From Gnetum montanum (taxonomy: Eukaryota; Streptophyta; Gnetopsida; Gnetales; Gnetaceae), in the NCBI GenBank assembly GCA_015680685.1, contig MNCI01004661.1:1912947-1976946 (forward strand): a stretch of DNA of 64,000 nucleotides, given 5' to 3'. The position numbers and the translations under genes are program-made. This document shows positions 45,864-57,194 of the stretch, piece after piece (position 1 is the first letter of the stretch; every line of letters starts with the position of its first letter). Below the pieces are notes generated by a model. That model worked only from the letters and a program-made list of their open reading frames with translations, had not been told where the DNA came from and searched no databases.

Positions 45864-48203
45864 TGTTACGTCTGAAAACATTGGTGGTTGGAATCACCGA
45901 GAGGTTACTGGGTGTACGGCCTAACCCCATATCCGTGCGAGGGCTGTGCTAGAGAAAAAATGGAAACAAGGCACCTTGAATGGTCTGGTTGATCAGACAG
46001 TGACTTACACAGTGTAAAATAACCTTTTGCAAACAATGGTTTCAAAATGTTACACATGATGATCGAAATGAAGAAAGCTATAGCACACAAAATAGTAAAA
46101 GCATAGCAAAGTATGTAACCAAGAAATAAACGTGAACTGATACACAATAATACAAAATATAGTGAAATGAAATGAGTTTGAGTGAGAGAATGCACTATCC
46201 CAAAGTCAGGGGATTTTACTTTTAATTGAATGATGAGAGTACAACTAGGATGCAATACTAGACAGGCATAGCTAAAAACGAAATGGTATGGTCAAAGCTC
46301 CTGGACTACTACCAATGGCTTGCTAATAGGAACTAAGGACCCAGTGCTTGCTAGGCTAAGAGAGATCTATGAAGTGCTACTGGGGTTTTCTGTTCATCAA
46401 CCTTTTGTTCACCAATCTCCTCACCAAAGTTGATTGCCAAAAAGCCAATTGCCAAAAATGCCAATCTCTAGAAGCCAATTGCAAGAAAGCCAAATTGAAA
46501 AGTCAACCTCTCTTTTTGCAAGCCAACCCCTAGAACATTTTCTATCGAGATATTTATAGAGCCAAGAGTAGGAAAGAGACGTGGTTTGGATGCCACGTGT
46601 CCCGAGTCTCACTTGGTATGAATCGTGAATGTGCTATGCTAATGTGTGATGCTACGCTGTAGTGTTATGTTGATGTGCTATGCCAAGTGGAACTGGGCTA
46701 GATGTGAAAACCACTAAGCTATGACCATATCTTTCAAACTACATGTGCTAGAATCTAGGGGACTACCATGTTTCTACAAAGAATGCCAACAATGAATGCA
46801 AAGTGGAGCCTATGCTCCAAGACTATGTCTTCCCACCTCTCGTGAGTAGGGTCAAGCATACGGACAACTTTAGGGATCAACAGGGGGGATGCTAAATAAA
46901 GAAAACTATTGATCTTGTCTATCGAGGAGGTGCTAGGGTAGAAATGGACATTGCCAATGGGTTTTGAGGCTACTAAAGATGTCCTAAGGCCTTCATGCGA
47001 GTGTTACGCTACCTACGCTGCCTAGCATAGTGGCGTAGCATAAATACTTTACTTACTACATTATGCTACACTAGGTAGCGTAGCACAGTGTAGCACTCCT
47101 CTTTTGTGTGAATTTTGCCCAAATAATTACAAATATCCTTCTGAAACCTGGTCAGGCAAGCAACTTCAGCAATTGGAAACCTTGGTTTTCATGTTGGAAA
47201 GTCCTGGGACCTGCTAATTTCATCATTGGAACACTTTTGAGCTTTGTGTTCTTACTATGATGTGTAGCATAGCACAGTGTAACAACCATTGTGACATGAA
47301 TTGTTACTTGATCTGCAATGCTTTTTCAAGAAACTTTGCTTGGGACTCGAGTGCGAAGTGGGATAGGCAGTCTTGGAGGTCAGAGCATCATCAACTACAA
47401 TTCTTTTGCTACAACAACTTAACAGAGGACCTTTGTGCATTCTAACCCTACTACGTTGTGTAGTGTAGCACAGTGTAGCACCTAATTTAGCTTGAATTTG
47501 AACTTATCTTGTAAGTTTTTTGTCATGGAATTTTAGTCATACGCTGAACTAGCAATAGGACAAACATTTTTTATGGTCAAAGCATGGGTAATTTTGTTTC
47601 TCGTGTCAAGGAAGTTTGAGGAAGATTGTCATGTCCTGCTACACTATGTAGCATAGCATAGCGTAGCATCCAAAATGGAACAAATTTTGTGACATTTGCC
47701 ATGTTCTCTCCATGTTATGTTAATCACACCTCAAGGATGAAGTGGTGCAGATACCTTTAAGGATTGAATATATGCCAACTACGTCTTCTACGCTTGATCA
47801 GTCACTACAAGGCCTATTACGTTGTGCAGCGTAGTAGGTCTCACTGTTAGAAAACTTGCCAAACTATTTAGTCCATCCTAAACACCTTCATCAGCTTCTA
47901 GCATGGTCCCTGGGTAGACCATTGATCGGGTCATGTGTCAAGCTAGGCAAGTTAGAGAGTGTGGCAAGCTTGTCAACCCAAGAAATAGAAAATTTGCTAA
48001 ACTGTACAGTCTACCTTCAATGCTCCATTTGTATGAACTAGCTCTACAAATAGGCACTATGCCAACTATGGTGAAGAGCGTAGTAGGAATACTTGAACAC
48101 AGCCTTGTAGGCGTTAGGACTTCCAAGGTGTCAATCCACATGTGTGGTCCATCATGGCACTACACCCAAAGAATCATGATGGCTCAAAATTGATGGTGTT
48201 TCA
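45864..48203 (-). repeat. 5' LTR of element A
   Basis: 2340 bp on the minus strand, starting TGAAACACCATC (48203) and ending ACGTAACA (45864). The U5-side end aligns with C (CTGTCTGATC...CATTCAAGG near 45985 and 13195). It is longer than C's LTR. It has GCTACGC/GCGTAGC palindromes at 46980-47095, 47260-47285, 47445-47485, 47635-47670 and 47815-47835, and a TATA box at 46551-46558. The pairing 3' LTR is outside the window. Confidence 0.83.
46551..46558 (-). promoter_or_regulatory. TATA box in 5' LTR of A
   Basis: TATAAATA on the minus strand in CTCTATAAATATCTCG, placed as in C and D. Confidence 0.65.
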
Positions 48204-48266
48204 CAGGGCCCAACACACGACCTATAGGCTAGCAAGACCAACTGCCACCACCACTATAGGATTATA

Positions 48267-49977
48267 AACTTTCGATGAGCCATCTTAAGGCCATCGCTGA
48301 ATTGGTCAATTGGGGAAGTCATGATGAAGCTAATCTCTTCAAGGTCATTGATGATGTCGTATGATCCACAATATCATTCAATCAAGCATGGGACAAGGTG
48401 TCCATCCAAAAAGGATGAGGGGAATCACACTAGTCACAACAGATCTCTGGAAACACTACATCCTTTCAACTGTAACTAGAAACTTGTGAAGGCACCACAA
48501 TAGTGGTCATGCAACACCAAGATGCAGCGAGAGAAGTAAAAGTGGTCACAGACCACATAAAAGAATCATTTAATATCCTTGTTATGCCACTGGTAGATTT
48601 TACAACAACACGTGATGCTCAAACCTTGGCTGATCCCTAAATGACTCCTGCAGAGCATGAGGATGTTCTAGATTGGTTGCTGCAAATAGGATAAGTGATG
48701 ATGTCCTTGTTTGACATCCCTTAAGATGTCACAACAACATAGTCAGACCTCATCTCTACAAAAGGAAAGCTGGTTATGATAGAGGTCAAGGCTGAGCATG
48801 GAGAGAAGGAGTTAGAAAGACTCTAAGAAAATCTTGTCACCCTACAAGCTGCACAACGAGATCTGTCCCAATTCATCCCTGCATACCAACTAGAATCCTT
48901 TTAGACATAGCAGCTAACTAAATTTTTGGCAAAGAATAAAAAAGTGGAAAAGGAAAAAAATAAGGCTGATTAGCATACTTCCAAAGCACAAGCTCAAACA
49001 TATGCACATTCCAAAGCACTCAAGGCCTCAAAAGAAGAAAATAAACACCTTGCTGCTGAAAATCTCCGATTAACCACAGTAGAAAAACAAAAAAAATGTT
49101 CTTAAGAAAAAATTTTAGCAATTGCAAGAATAATTAATAAGGATAAACTAGGATATGAATCGCTTGGCCAAATAAAATAGAACCCTCTTAATGGAGGAGG
49201 TATGCGTGATCTACTAAAAGACAACAATTAAAATAAGCGAGTGGCAAAATGAGGCCAAGAGACATGAGAAACTTAAAGAGCATTTCAAGGATCAGGTGGG
49301 GATGTACAAAAAAGTAATTAAAAAATCCATATGGCTAAAGCCTATATTAACACACTTAATGCTCAAAATGCTAATTGGCAAGCCGTATTGGATACTTATG
49401 CGTTCACCCACCAAGCATAATTGAAAAGTCAAGACTTGCAAATACAAGATCTCACAAAATACATGGAGTTGGCAAATCTACGGTATGCCAACTTAGCCAT
49501 GTTGACAGCAGGATGTCCAAGGATAGAATTAGAGAAATAGGTAGCAACCACCTATGCTAAATATGAGACAAAATTTGCTGAACATAAGAAAATATTACAG
49601 AGATTAGAAGTAGAAAATTCTAAATTAGAGGTAGTCAAGACCAACTACCAAGGACAGAAGGATGTTGTAGCAAATTTGGCTTGATGGCTCATGGACTACC
49701 AAGAATACAAGGATAAAGCTAGAGGCTATGAAAAGGTATGATAGTTATTTGTGGCTTGGTATGTCAAGGCCAATCAGATGTTCTCACAACTACCATGTCC
49801 ATGGGAGGTGCTGACTCCATCAAACATTGGAACATCAGCATGGATGGCACAAGATCCCCAAACTGAAGAAGAAAAGCTTCAAGCACTCCTTCAGAGACAC
49901 CCATTTCCAAAGCCTAGAACACAAAATAAGGGGAAGATACCCATGGAGGAGCCACCACTGCCAGGAACCACATGAGT
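48267..49977 (+). pseudogene. Degenerate coiled-coil reading frame at the 3' end of element F
   Basis: One reading frame is followed for about 570 codons with some 15-20 in-frame stops, many at TAG or TAA where CAG or CAA would fit. The middle (about 48750-49700) is rich in Lys, Glu, Gln, Ala and Leu with heptad-like spacing, for example KALKASKEENKHLAAENLRL and KYETKFAEHKKILQRLEVE, so a long coiled coil is likely. The C-terminal part is Pro/Lys rich (RHPFPKPRTQNKGKIP) and ends at a TGA. The 5' end is cut by A at 48204. I do not recognise the family. By position, between pol and the 3' LTR, it may be an extra ORF of an Athila-like element; it does not look like a membrane envelope protein. 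Confidence 0.6.
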
Positions 49978-50161
49978 TCTAACAAACCTTGCCTTTTGTA
50001 ATTTTATGTCTATGTCCCAATTTTTTTTTGTTCAATCCCACACTATGGCATGAGTAATTCCTAGTTAGTTAATAATCCCATACCTATCCACTGTGTAATC
50101 AATTGAACTCATTCTCATTTTGTTTAACTCAAGGATGAGTTGTTATTCAGTCATGGGGGTA
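49978..50161 (+). other. 3' noncoding end of F with polypurine tract
   Basis: No gene. The last bases, GTCATGGGGGTA, are the same as those before the 3' LTR of E (63625-63636) and act as the plus-strand primer tract. Confidence 0.7.
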
Positions 50162-51015
50162 TGATGAAGTGTGGTTTGCTAGCCCCTGATATCATATCCT
50201 TAATATCAGGTTTACGATATCGCAACCTAGATAATGATATCAGATACATGATATCATGATTCCTGTGTAGGCCTATAAATAAAATTTGTGCACATAGGAT
50301 GAAGGGAGAGGTTGGTAAGTTTTAGAGTAGAGTTTCTTTGTTTTTTTTAGTTAATTTTAATTCTTTCCCTAGTGCATGCCCATAGTGTGATGATTGTAAT
50401 TGTATAGAATCTTTATTCAAGTGTGACATACTTGGACATGCACATGATCGGCAATAAAGATCGAGATTACTTCATCATTGCAACATTCACTTAGCTTTTA
50501 ATTACTCTAATTATTAATCATTATTTATTATTTTCTTTGTTAATATTTCTTTATCATCATTTATTATTCCTATTGTTAAATGTAGAATGATTACAACTTA
50601 ATCACAAACATTTAAGTGTAACTACTTGGTAACCCAGTAGCGTATCTAGGAGTGCTCAAGTAATGTATGCTTGGTAATCCTAGAAATAGTACATGAGGTA
50701 GAAGATGTGTACAAATAATTAAGGACAGATACTCATCACTTAGGCTAGTAGAATTCCCTATTGCTTATTAGTTTAATCAAGTTATTTTCCATTGTCTTTA
50801 GGAGTAGTATAATATTAGAAATCACATCATACACCTCACTCTAGACTAAACCATCTATGACAAAGCAAATACTAGTCCAAGTTGGAAGATAGTGAACTAT
50901 GATTAATGTGTAACTATCTAGATACCATAACTAGTCTATTTGCAAAGTTCGACCAAATCATGTGTGAGAACTCATATTTGTATGGTTGAGTGTAAGGGTA
51001 TCTAGCCACTCATCA
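50162..51015 (+). repeat. 3' LTR of element F
   Basis: 854 bp, TGATGAAGTG to CCACTCATCA. TATA box TATAAATA at 50274-50281. U3 carries a cluster of GATATC-type palindromes between 50188 and 50262. The end segment (GTATGGTTGAG...CTCATCA) matches the ends of the E and G LTRs. Confidence 0.82.
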
Positions 51016-52740
51016 CTGATCAACCTTGGTTGTAAGTTTAGATTGAAATTTTTGGAGTGGTAACATTTTCCCATGCACCACCTCATCAGATGCAAATTTA
51101 TCCTCACTCTCACAGAATTGAACCTCCCTCTTATGAATGGAAGGATCATGGTTATATTCTTTTGCACTTTCTCTTTTTTTTAATCTTTGTATATGAGAGA
51201 CACTTAATTTTGATAGTCACCCTTAGGCATAGACACCAAGGTTTCTCCTCATTTCTAATCGAAGCCCATCTGTAATGTGGTGAAGTTGATCTAATTGAGA
51301 ATAACCATAGCTAGGACATTTTTGCATTAAGGAATAGTATCGGTTGATGGTGGCATCCAAGGGTTCATGTGTTCCTTGTTTCTATCCTTGGATTTTCCTT
51401 CTTAAGTTGGACACACTGGAGTATGTTTGATATTTATCATTAAACAATTCAAGCATGGTACTCCATCATTTGATGGATTCCAGCTCTAATGACCAGTACC
51501 AATTCTTTGCTTCTTTAATGAGTTTCCTTGGGAACAACTTAAGTTTTTTCCACTCATTCTCTATGTTCTACAAAGCACATGTGTCTTGATAAGCTTAGAG
51601 ATGGCTCTGCAGATCAAAGTTATATTTCCTTTTGAATCAAGGAATATTGTTCATGTATAGCCTTTTGATCCAACTATCCTTCACATGCCTTGTTGGAATT
51701 CGTACTACCTCCATGATATTAAGCATACTTCGAGTAGCAAGCAAAGGCTCATCAAGGTCATGATCATGGTGCCTATGATGCCCTCTACTACCCCTTCATT
51801 CATGGTGATGTACCTCTCTTGAATGTCTATGCCCTTAATCTTGCCTTTCCCAATGATCCCTTTGATCATTTCAATCACCTCCATCATAGTCTCACCTCTT
51901 GCGATCATGGTCAAAGCCAAAAGAAGAAGATGATGATGATGAAGGGAAAGAGGAAGGAGGACTAGCATCATCATGGTACCTGCTACCACCTCTTCGATGA
52001 TCGTGACAACAATCATGATCTTGTTTCTTGTCTACATCCCTGCCTTAACTTGCCCCTCTAGATCCTTCTTTATCATTGGATCCATTCTCACTAGAACTAG
52101 GATTGTGAATCATGGATTGCAAGTTCTAATTTTAACCTCCTTCATCAAAGTCAAAGAGAGGAATTTCACTAAATGAAAAACCCCCAGAGAAGGGTTCTCC
52201 ACCATCTTATTGGTATAATAGGAATGGAGAATTGTTAAATCTTTTTCCCTTTGTAGATTCATAGTGTTGTTCTAGCTATCAATCCCATAGATATTGTGCT
52301 TCAGTGGAACAATAATCTCTAGCGTCAGTATCTTGCACAACATATTCAGTATGATGTTCTTGGAGACCCCATCATACAAGCATTTGGTGGAGCATTACAG
52401 GAACAGATTGATTGAGCAGCAACATAATGTTTTCCTCCGTGTCATCCCACTACAACTATTCATCCTAATGTAGGATGAAGGTAAAATTTGTTACATACTC
52501 ATCAAGATGAGCATATACAATTTGATATTATTGAGGCACTAGTTGATGAGCCTCATCAAACTTGGGCAAAGAATTACTCCTATGAGAAGAAGATATTTGA
52601 TGTTAGAAAAATAAAAATCACAGTGTGCTTCTAAATATTGTTGTAGTAATCTTAAGATGTGATATAACTCCAAGGTTCATTCCAATGATTTAAATAATTT
52701 TCACTAGGTCCTAGATAGCACACGAAACAACCAAAAGGTC
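51016..52740 (-). pseudogene. gag: gag region of element G (Athila-like), minus strand, truncated
   Basis: On the minus strand from the primer site: a leader, then a His/Asp/Arg/Ser-rich N-terminal region (about 52100-51700) and a capsid segment (51690-51280) that follows E's gag line by line, for example NNIP, LELFNDKYQTYS and LRRKIQG. Numerous stops. The remainder of gag and pol is missing at the left, where F's LTR begins. On the plus strand part of this DNA is open by chance because of GAT/CAT repeats. Confidence 0.75.
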
Positions 52741-52757
52741 CCTGGCAATGGTGCTAA
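52741..52757 (-). promoter_or_regulatory. Primer binding site of G
   Basis: Minus strand TAGCACCATTGCCAGGG next to the LTR end CTCATCAT, a decayed form of the tRNA-Asp-complementary site TGGCGCCGTTGCCGGGG. Confidence 0.7.
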
Positions 52758-53582
52758 TGATGAGAAATGAGGTACCCCTACACCCAACCATATGAATCAC
52801 TAAGGCATTTATGCACGATCTGATTGAATTCTATGAACCTATAGTTCTCTAGTATACTAGTTCTTCTAGGAATTGAAATGGACATTGAGAATGTCTGTTG
52901 TCCTTCCAACTACACTTGTAAAGTTCAAGGGTATGGTTTAAGTGTAATTGAGGTACATGATTTTTATCATTTTATATTTTATAATTTTATTACCTACAAC
53001 AAGAATGAAAATTGGAGTAATTTAAAATCTAATTAGTTTACTACCTATCTAGCCTAACACAAGTACCCGCCCCACTTTTCTAGACACATTCTAAACACAT
53101 ATAGTGTTGTTGGGCTACCAAACGTTAAGTGTTGCTAGGTTACCAAGTACTATATGTATGCTCAAAGTGGTCATGCTTGTGTTCATTAACAACTACAAAT
53201 TAATTTGTTAATTCAAATGCATTAAAGTAAACTACATGAAAGTAAAATGCATTAAAACAAACATTAATCTATTCTTAGTGCTACAAGGATTGTCAAAAAA
53301 GTTCATTTTTATTCCCATCACATTGCTATGCTTAGGTACATCAATGTTCGAATAAAGAACCATACACACTTAGACTCCTCTTGCGGGAACTTACAAAATA
53401 TTCTAATAATAGAGAAAATAAACTATAAGAGCTTCGCTACTTTAACTAAAAACTATCAAAAACTCATGCCAAATTAGGAGCTCAGGCACTATATTTATAG
53501 GCCAACGTATTCCCTGGGATTTTGGATACCCAATGTTGCATCTGGGCTCCAACATAGAAGCAAATAAAAACATGTTTCATCA
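52758..53582 (-). repeat. 5' LTR of element G
   Basis: 825 bp on the minus strand, TGATGAAACATG (53582) to CTCATCA (52758). Contains TATAAATA on the minus strand near 53490-53497. The pairing LTR is not in the window. Confidence 0.75.
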
Positions 53583-53663
53583 CCATGGTTATCAAATGTT
53601 TTGATGACTACATATCATGAAGTAAAGCTTGTAATTTACCATTATTTTTTTGGGATTGGAGGG
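53583..53663. other. 81-bp spacer between two head-to-head 5' LTRs
   Basis: Unassigned DNA between the starts of the G and E LTRs. It may be pre-insertion sequence. It holds the imperfect palindrome CATATCATG and a T-run before GGGATTGGAGGG. Confidence 0.5.
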
Positions 53664-54545
53664 TGATGAGAGAAGTTACTCTAGCAGTTTATTTTAATTA
53701 TTAGAGTAGTTACTCTAGTGATTTATTCTAATTATTAGAGTGGTTACTCTAATTATTAGAGTAGTTTCTCCCAAGCCTATAAATACAGTGCCCAAGCGCA
53801 CAATTGAAAAATAAGTCTTTTAATAGTCAAGTAGCGAAACTCTTGTAGTCTGTTTGAAAGTTAGAGTATTTTCCAAGTGCCCATAGTAAGATGTCAAAGT
53901 GTGGATGGATCTTTATTCGAGCATTATGTACCTGAGCACACCTTGTGTAAGGCAATAAAGATGAGCTCTTTGATTCATCCTTGCAGCACTTGAGATTTTT
54001 TTTTCTTACATATTTATTTTATTTTATTTTCTTATGCATTTATTTTATTTTATTTTATGCACTTTACATTTATGTTACTAGTGTAGCAATTTATTTTGAT
54101 CAATTAAGCAAATCATTAAATTACACTCAATACGATCACTTCAAGCATGCATGTAACACTTGGTAACCCAGTAATGATTAGCATTCGGTAATCCTAGTAG
54201 TGTTGCACTGGTTTAAGATGTGTGCAGCAAGTGAAAATGGATGCTGGTGTTAGGATTAGTTAGAACTTAGTTAATGAGTAGTTAAGATAAATTAGTCACT
54301 TAGTTATCTCTCTTCTCCCTTATTAGCATAGGACATAAAAAAATAAAAGATATAAAAATCATATGCCTCAAGCTTACTTAACCATACAATCATGACATAT
54401 AGGTAAGCTTGGAAAGAGAATGATCAACCAACATGTCCTTGTTCCACAAGGGCGCATAAGCACTTAGTCCTTGGAATTTGATCAAATCGTGTGTGAAATG
54501 CTCGTATTCGTATGGTTGAGCATAGGAGTGCCTTGCCGCTCATCA
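53664..54545 (+). repeat. 5' LTR of element E
   Basis: 882 bp, TGATGAGAGAAG to CGCTCATCA. TATA box at 53778-53785. U3 has about 2.6 copies of a 34-bp repeat (53675-53770). Confidence 0.88.
53675..53770 (+). repeat. 34-bp tandem repeat in U3 of E
   Basis: Unit TTACTCTAGTGATTTATTCT then AATTATTAGAGTGG. It contains the inverted pair CTCTAAT/ATTAGAG. The 3' LTR has one more copy (63650-63765). Confidence 0.85.
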
Positions 54546-54546
54546 T

Positions 54547-54564
54547 TGGCACCATTGTCGGGAC
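54547..54564 (+). promoter_or_regulatory. Primer binding site of E (tRNA-Asp type)
   Basis: TGGCACCATTGTCGGGAC one base after the LTR. It differs from the tRNA-Asp complement TGGCGCCGTTGCCGGGG by three transitions (G to A or C to T). Confidence 0.8.
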
Positions 54565-55049
54565 TTAGTTGTTTGTGCACTAACTAGAACATATGAAATC
54601 ATTCACATCATTGGAATGAACCCTTAGCGTTGGTTGAGAAAATAATAAACAAGAATACATTGCACACTTAATAGACAAGTATGTCTCCTTCTTTGTACAA
54701 AAGCACCTCACTGCCTAGGTCTAAAACAAGAAACAATTAGTGACGTAATACACATGACGTTGATCTGCCAATTCCTTAACAAGTTTGAGTCATATATATT
54801 CATCCCAATGAGTATATACTAGACTTCACATTTATCCTCAATTAAGATGAACAATTTTGTTGGCTAGACTTAGAGGGTAACATAGTATTACCTCCAGATT
54901 GTTTAGTCCCAAGCATGCTTCTTCGTGCTCTCACACAAATTGGCATGCTACACTTACATGTAGAATATAGTGTGCAAGACCATGACTCAAGAGAATACTA
55001 TCCCATAGAGGCACAATGTCAAAGGGACTTACAATAGGAGAGACATCAT
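54565..55049 (+). other. 5' leader of element E
   Basis: No gene recognised; short frames only. Expected untranslated leader between primer site and gag. Confidence 0.6.
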
Positions 55050-57180
55050 ATGTCTTTGAAGGGTAAGTGGTCCCAGAATGCTCCACATGTCTTAAGCAAA
55101 AATGAGGGTGGTGAACCTACCTCATGCAGTCACCCACATAATGATGTTCCTTCCCTTGACTTTGGTCAAGGGGTTTTGTATCAAGACCTTCATTCCACTA
55201 TTCATAACCTAGGTTCTGATACCCACGGGCACAAAGGGTTTGAAAAAAGGACACAAACTCATGATAAAGATGGACATTCTTATCGCGATCGCGATCGGGG
55301 CCAAGATGGCAGAAGAGAAGGTGGAAAACACCATCATGGTGATGGTTCTCCTTCTTTTTCACCTTCATCATCTCCTTCAACCTCTCCTTTTATATCTAGA
55401 TGCAGTCATAAAGAAAAAGACCATGGGGATAAAGGTAGGCAAAGTGGAAGTCATAGACAAAATAGCTAGGAAAGGGGATGAGGGCACTCTAGAGAGTCAT
55501 GACATAGAAGAATAGAGAGTAGGGAACAACGTAGGCATCATAGAAGCCATGAACGAGATGATCATGATGAACCCCTACTCGCTACCTGATGTTAGACATA
55601 ACTAAGGTTGTTAGAATTCCAACAAAGCACTAGAAAGATAGTAGGATCAAGAGATTAGATATGAATAATATCCCACGATTTGAAGGAGAATACAGTGTTG
55701 ATCCTCAAAATCATTTACAAGAATTCCATGATGTATGTGCCTTACAAAACATAGAGAAAAAATGACAAAAACTTAAGTTCCTGCAAACACTAGTTAAAGA
55801 AGTGAAAAGCTTGTATCGGTCCTTACAACTGGAATCTATTTGTAGATGGAGTACTATGTTAGAATTATTCAACGATAAGTACCAAACGTACTCCCAAGTG
55901 TCCAATCTACGAAAGCAAATCCAAGGCTAGAAACAAGGAGGAAATGGACCATTGGATGCTACCATGGGCCAATACTATGCATTATTGCATCATTGTCCTA
56001 GCCATGATTATTCACAAAGGGATTAACTTCACCATCTCATAGATGGACTTAAGCATGAAACGAGAAGAACCCTTGGGACTTATTCTTAAGGAAGACTATC
56101 CGAGGTTAGGTCCCATCAAATCCAAAGATTATTGGAGCAAGTTGTTAAGGAAGAAGATGAGCTACAAAAGAGAGAAAGTGTAGAAGAATATAACCAAGAT
56201 CTGTCCCTCTAGAAGAGGGGAGTAAGAATTTTTGAGGATGAAGAAGACTCACCACTCGAAGAGATGATGAATAGAAAAAATTTGCCTATCCAAAAAAGGA
56301 CATCAAAAGTTTTGAAAAAGGTAGATCAAATGTGGGATTCTCTAGACAATAGATTTGAAAATATTCTTAAAATAGTAGAGGATTCTAGAGAGCAAGGTAG
56401 TGAGAAAAGAAAAAAGAAAGAGGTTGAACATGCACGTAGCAAGGGTAAGGGCAAAGTTGCCATCATTGAAGAGGTTGTGGATTCAAGAAAAAAACAATGA
56501 TAGTGGATGTGAGATATGTCAATATGATCATCCTAAGTGATTCTACCCTATAATCTCACATCTATAGGAGTTTGGGGTGTATGCACTCAACCCATAATTA
56601 AACAAAAGTCAAACACCCCAAAGGTTACCTTATCCTCAAGGTAACCCAAGGCAGTTCCACAAACCCTTAACATATTATCCCTGTGGAACTCCACCACAAC
56701 CCATTGAGCAATATCAATAGTGGCAACACCCACAATCATGGGGAATGCCACCACCAAGACAACAGTATCCTTATTGGCAACCTAACATGTATGGATATTA
56801 CATGCAGCAACCAATCTCTCCATGTGACTCTACTAGTTATGTCACTCCTCAACCTTACTACCAAGCCCACGAGTATTATGGGACTCCCTCTTCTAGAGGT
56901 AATATTCTGCAAGCATATCATCCTTCTCATCCTGTGGCATCTCCTCCACTAATAGCTCCACTACCACCTACTCCCACGATGCAAGGTGAAATCTCTACCC
57001 AGCTGCAACAACGTAATGCCACGAGGGCTATTAACTCTCAACCTACTATTGGTTCCAACAACCACATGAAGAAAAGAACTTTCTTTAGAGCCAATAGTCC
57101 AACCAAGGCCTTGCAATCACAAGTGGTTGATTCCTTAGATGCCTTAGTATCAATCAAAACTTCAAAGATCCCTTCAACCT
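55050..57180 (+). pseudogene. gag: gag of element E, degenerate
   Basis: Tentative start at an ATG at 55050. The N-terminal part is rich in His, Asp, Arg and Ser (55230-55470: SYRDRDRGQDGRREGGKHHH). The capsid core starts with NNIPRFEGEYSVDPQNHLQE (about 55660) and goes to QIQRLLEQVVKEEDEL near 56160, the usual retrotransposon gag pattern. A knuckle-like CEICQYDHPK lies near 56515, with its last Cys changed. A Pro/Gln/Tyr-rich linker follows to 57180 (QQYPYWQPNMYGYYMQQP). Frame changes near 55600, 56260 and 56700, plus many stops. Confidence 0.82.
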
Positions 57181-57194
57181 AATCACCACACTCA

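Larger units (their letters stand above)
1..48203 (-). mobile_element. Element A: Tat-like Ty3/gypsy retrotransposon, split by element C, 3' LTR outside window
   Basis: Read on the minus strand, the order is 5' LTR (45864-48203), primer site, gag and the start of protease (45396-42228), then the foreign block 9811-42227 (C' and C with D inside), then antisense ORF-X (5758-9810), a repeat array, pol (5092-1645), a second array, and 3' noncoding DNA running off the left edge. The two halves belong together because orientation and domain order fit, and the gag breaks exactly where C ends. About 1.1 kb expected between protease and the ORF-X end is missing at the left junction. The right flank at 48204 begins CAGGG; the matching target duplication would lie left of base 1. 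The assignment is inference from domain order and family likeness. Confidence 0.82.
48204..51015 (+). mobile_element. Element F: 3' part of an Athila-like retrotransposon, interrupted by A
   Basis: A degenerate 3' reading frame, a polypurine tract (CATGGGGGTA) and a full 3' LTR. The left part should lie beyond base 1, on the far side of A. The LTR ends resemble those of E and G (starts TGATGA, ends CTCATCA). F's right flank is gag sequence of G, so F appears to sit inside G. Confidence 0.7.

Noticed and set aside
51705-52176. Met/Ile/His-rich frames on both strands
   Set aside because: They are shadows of the GAT/CAT-rich gag N-terminal region of G; E shows the same effect at 55240-55515.
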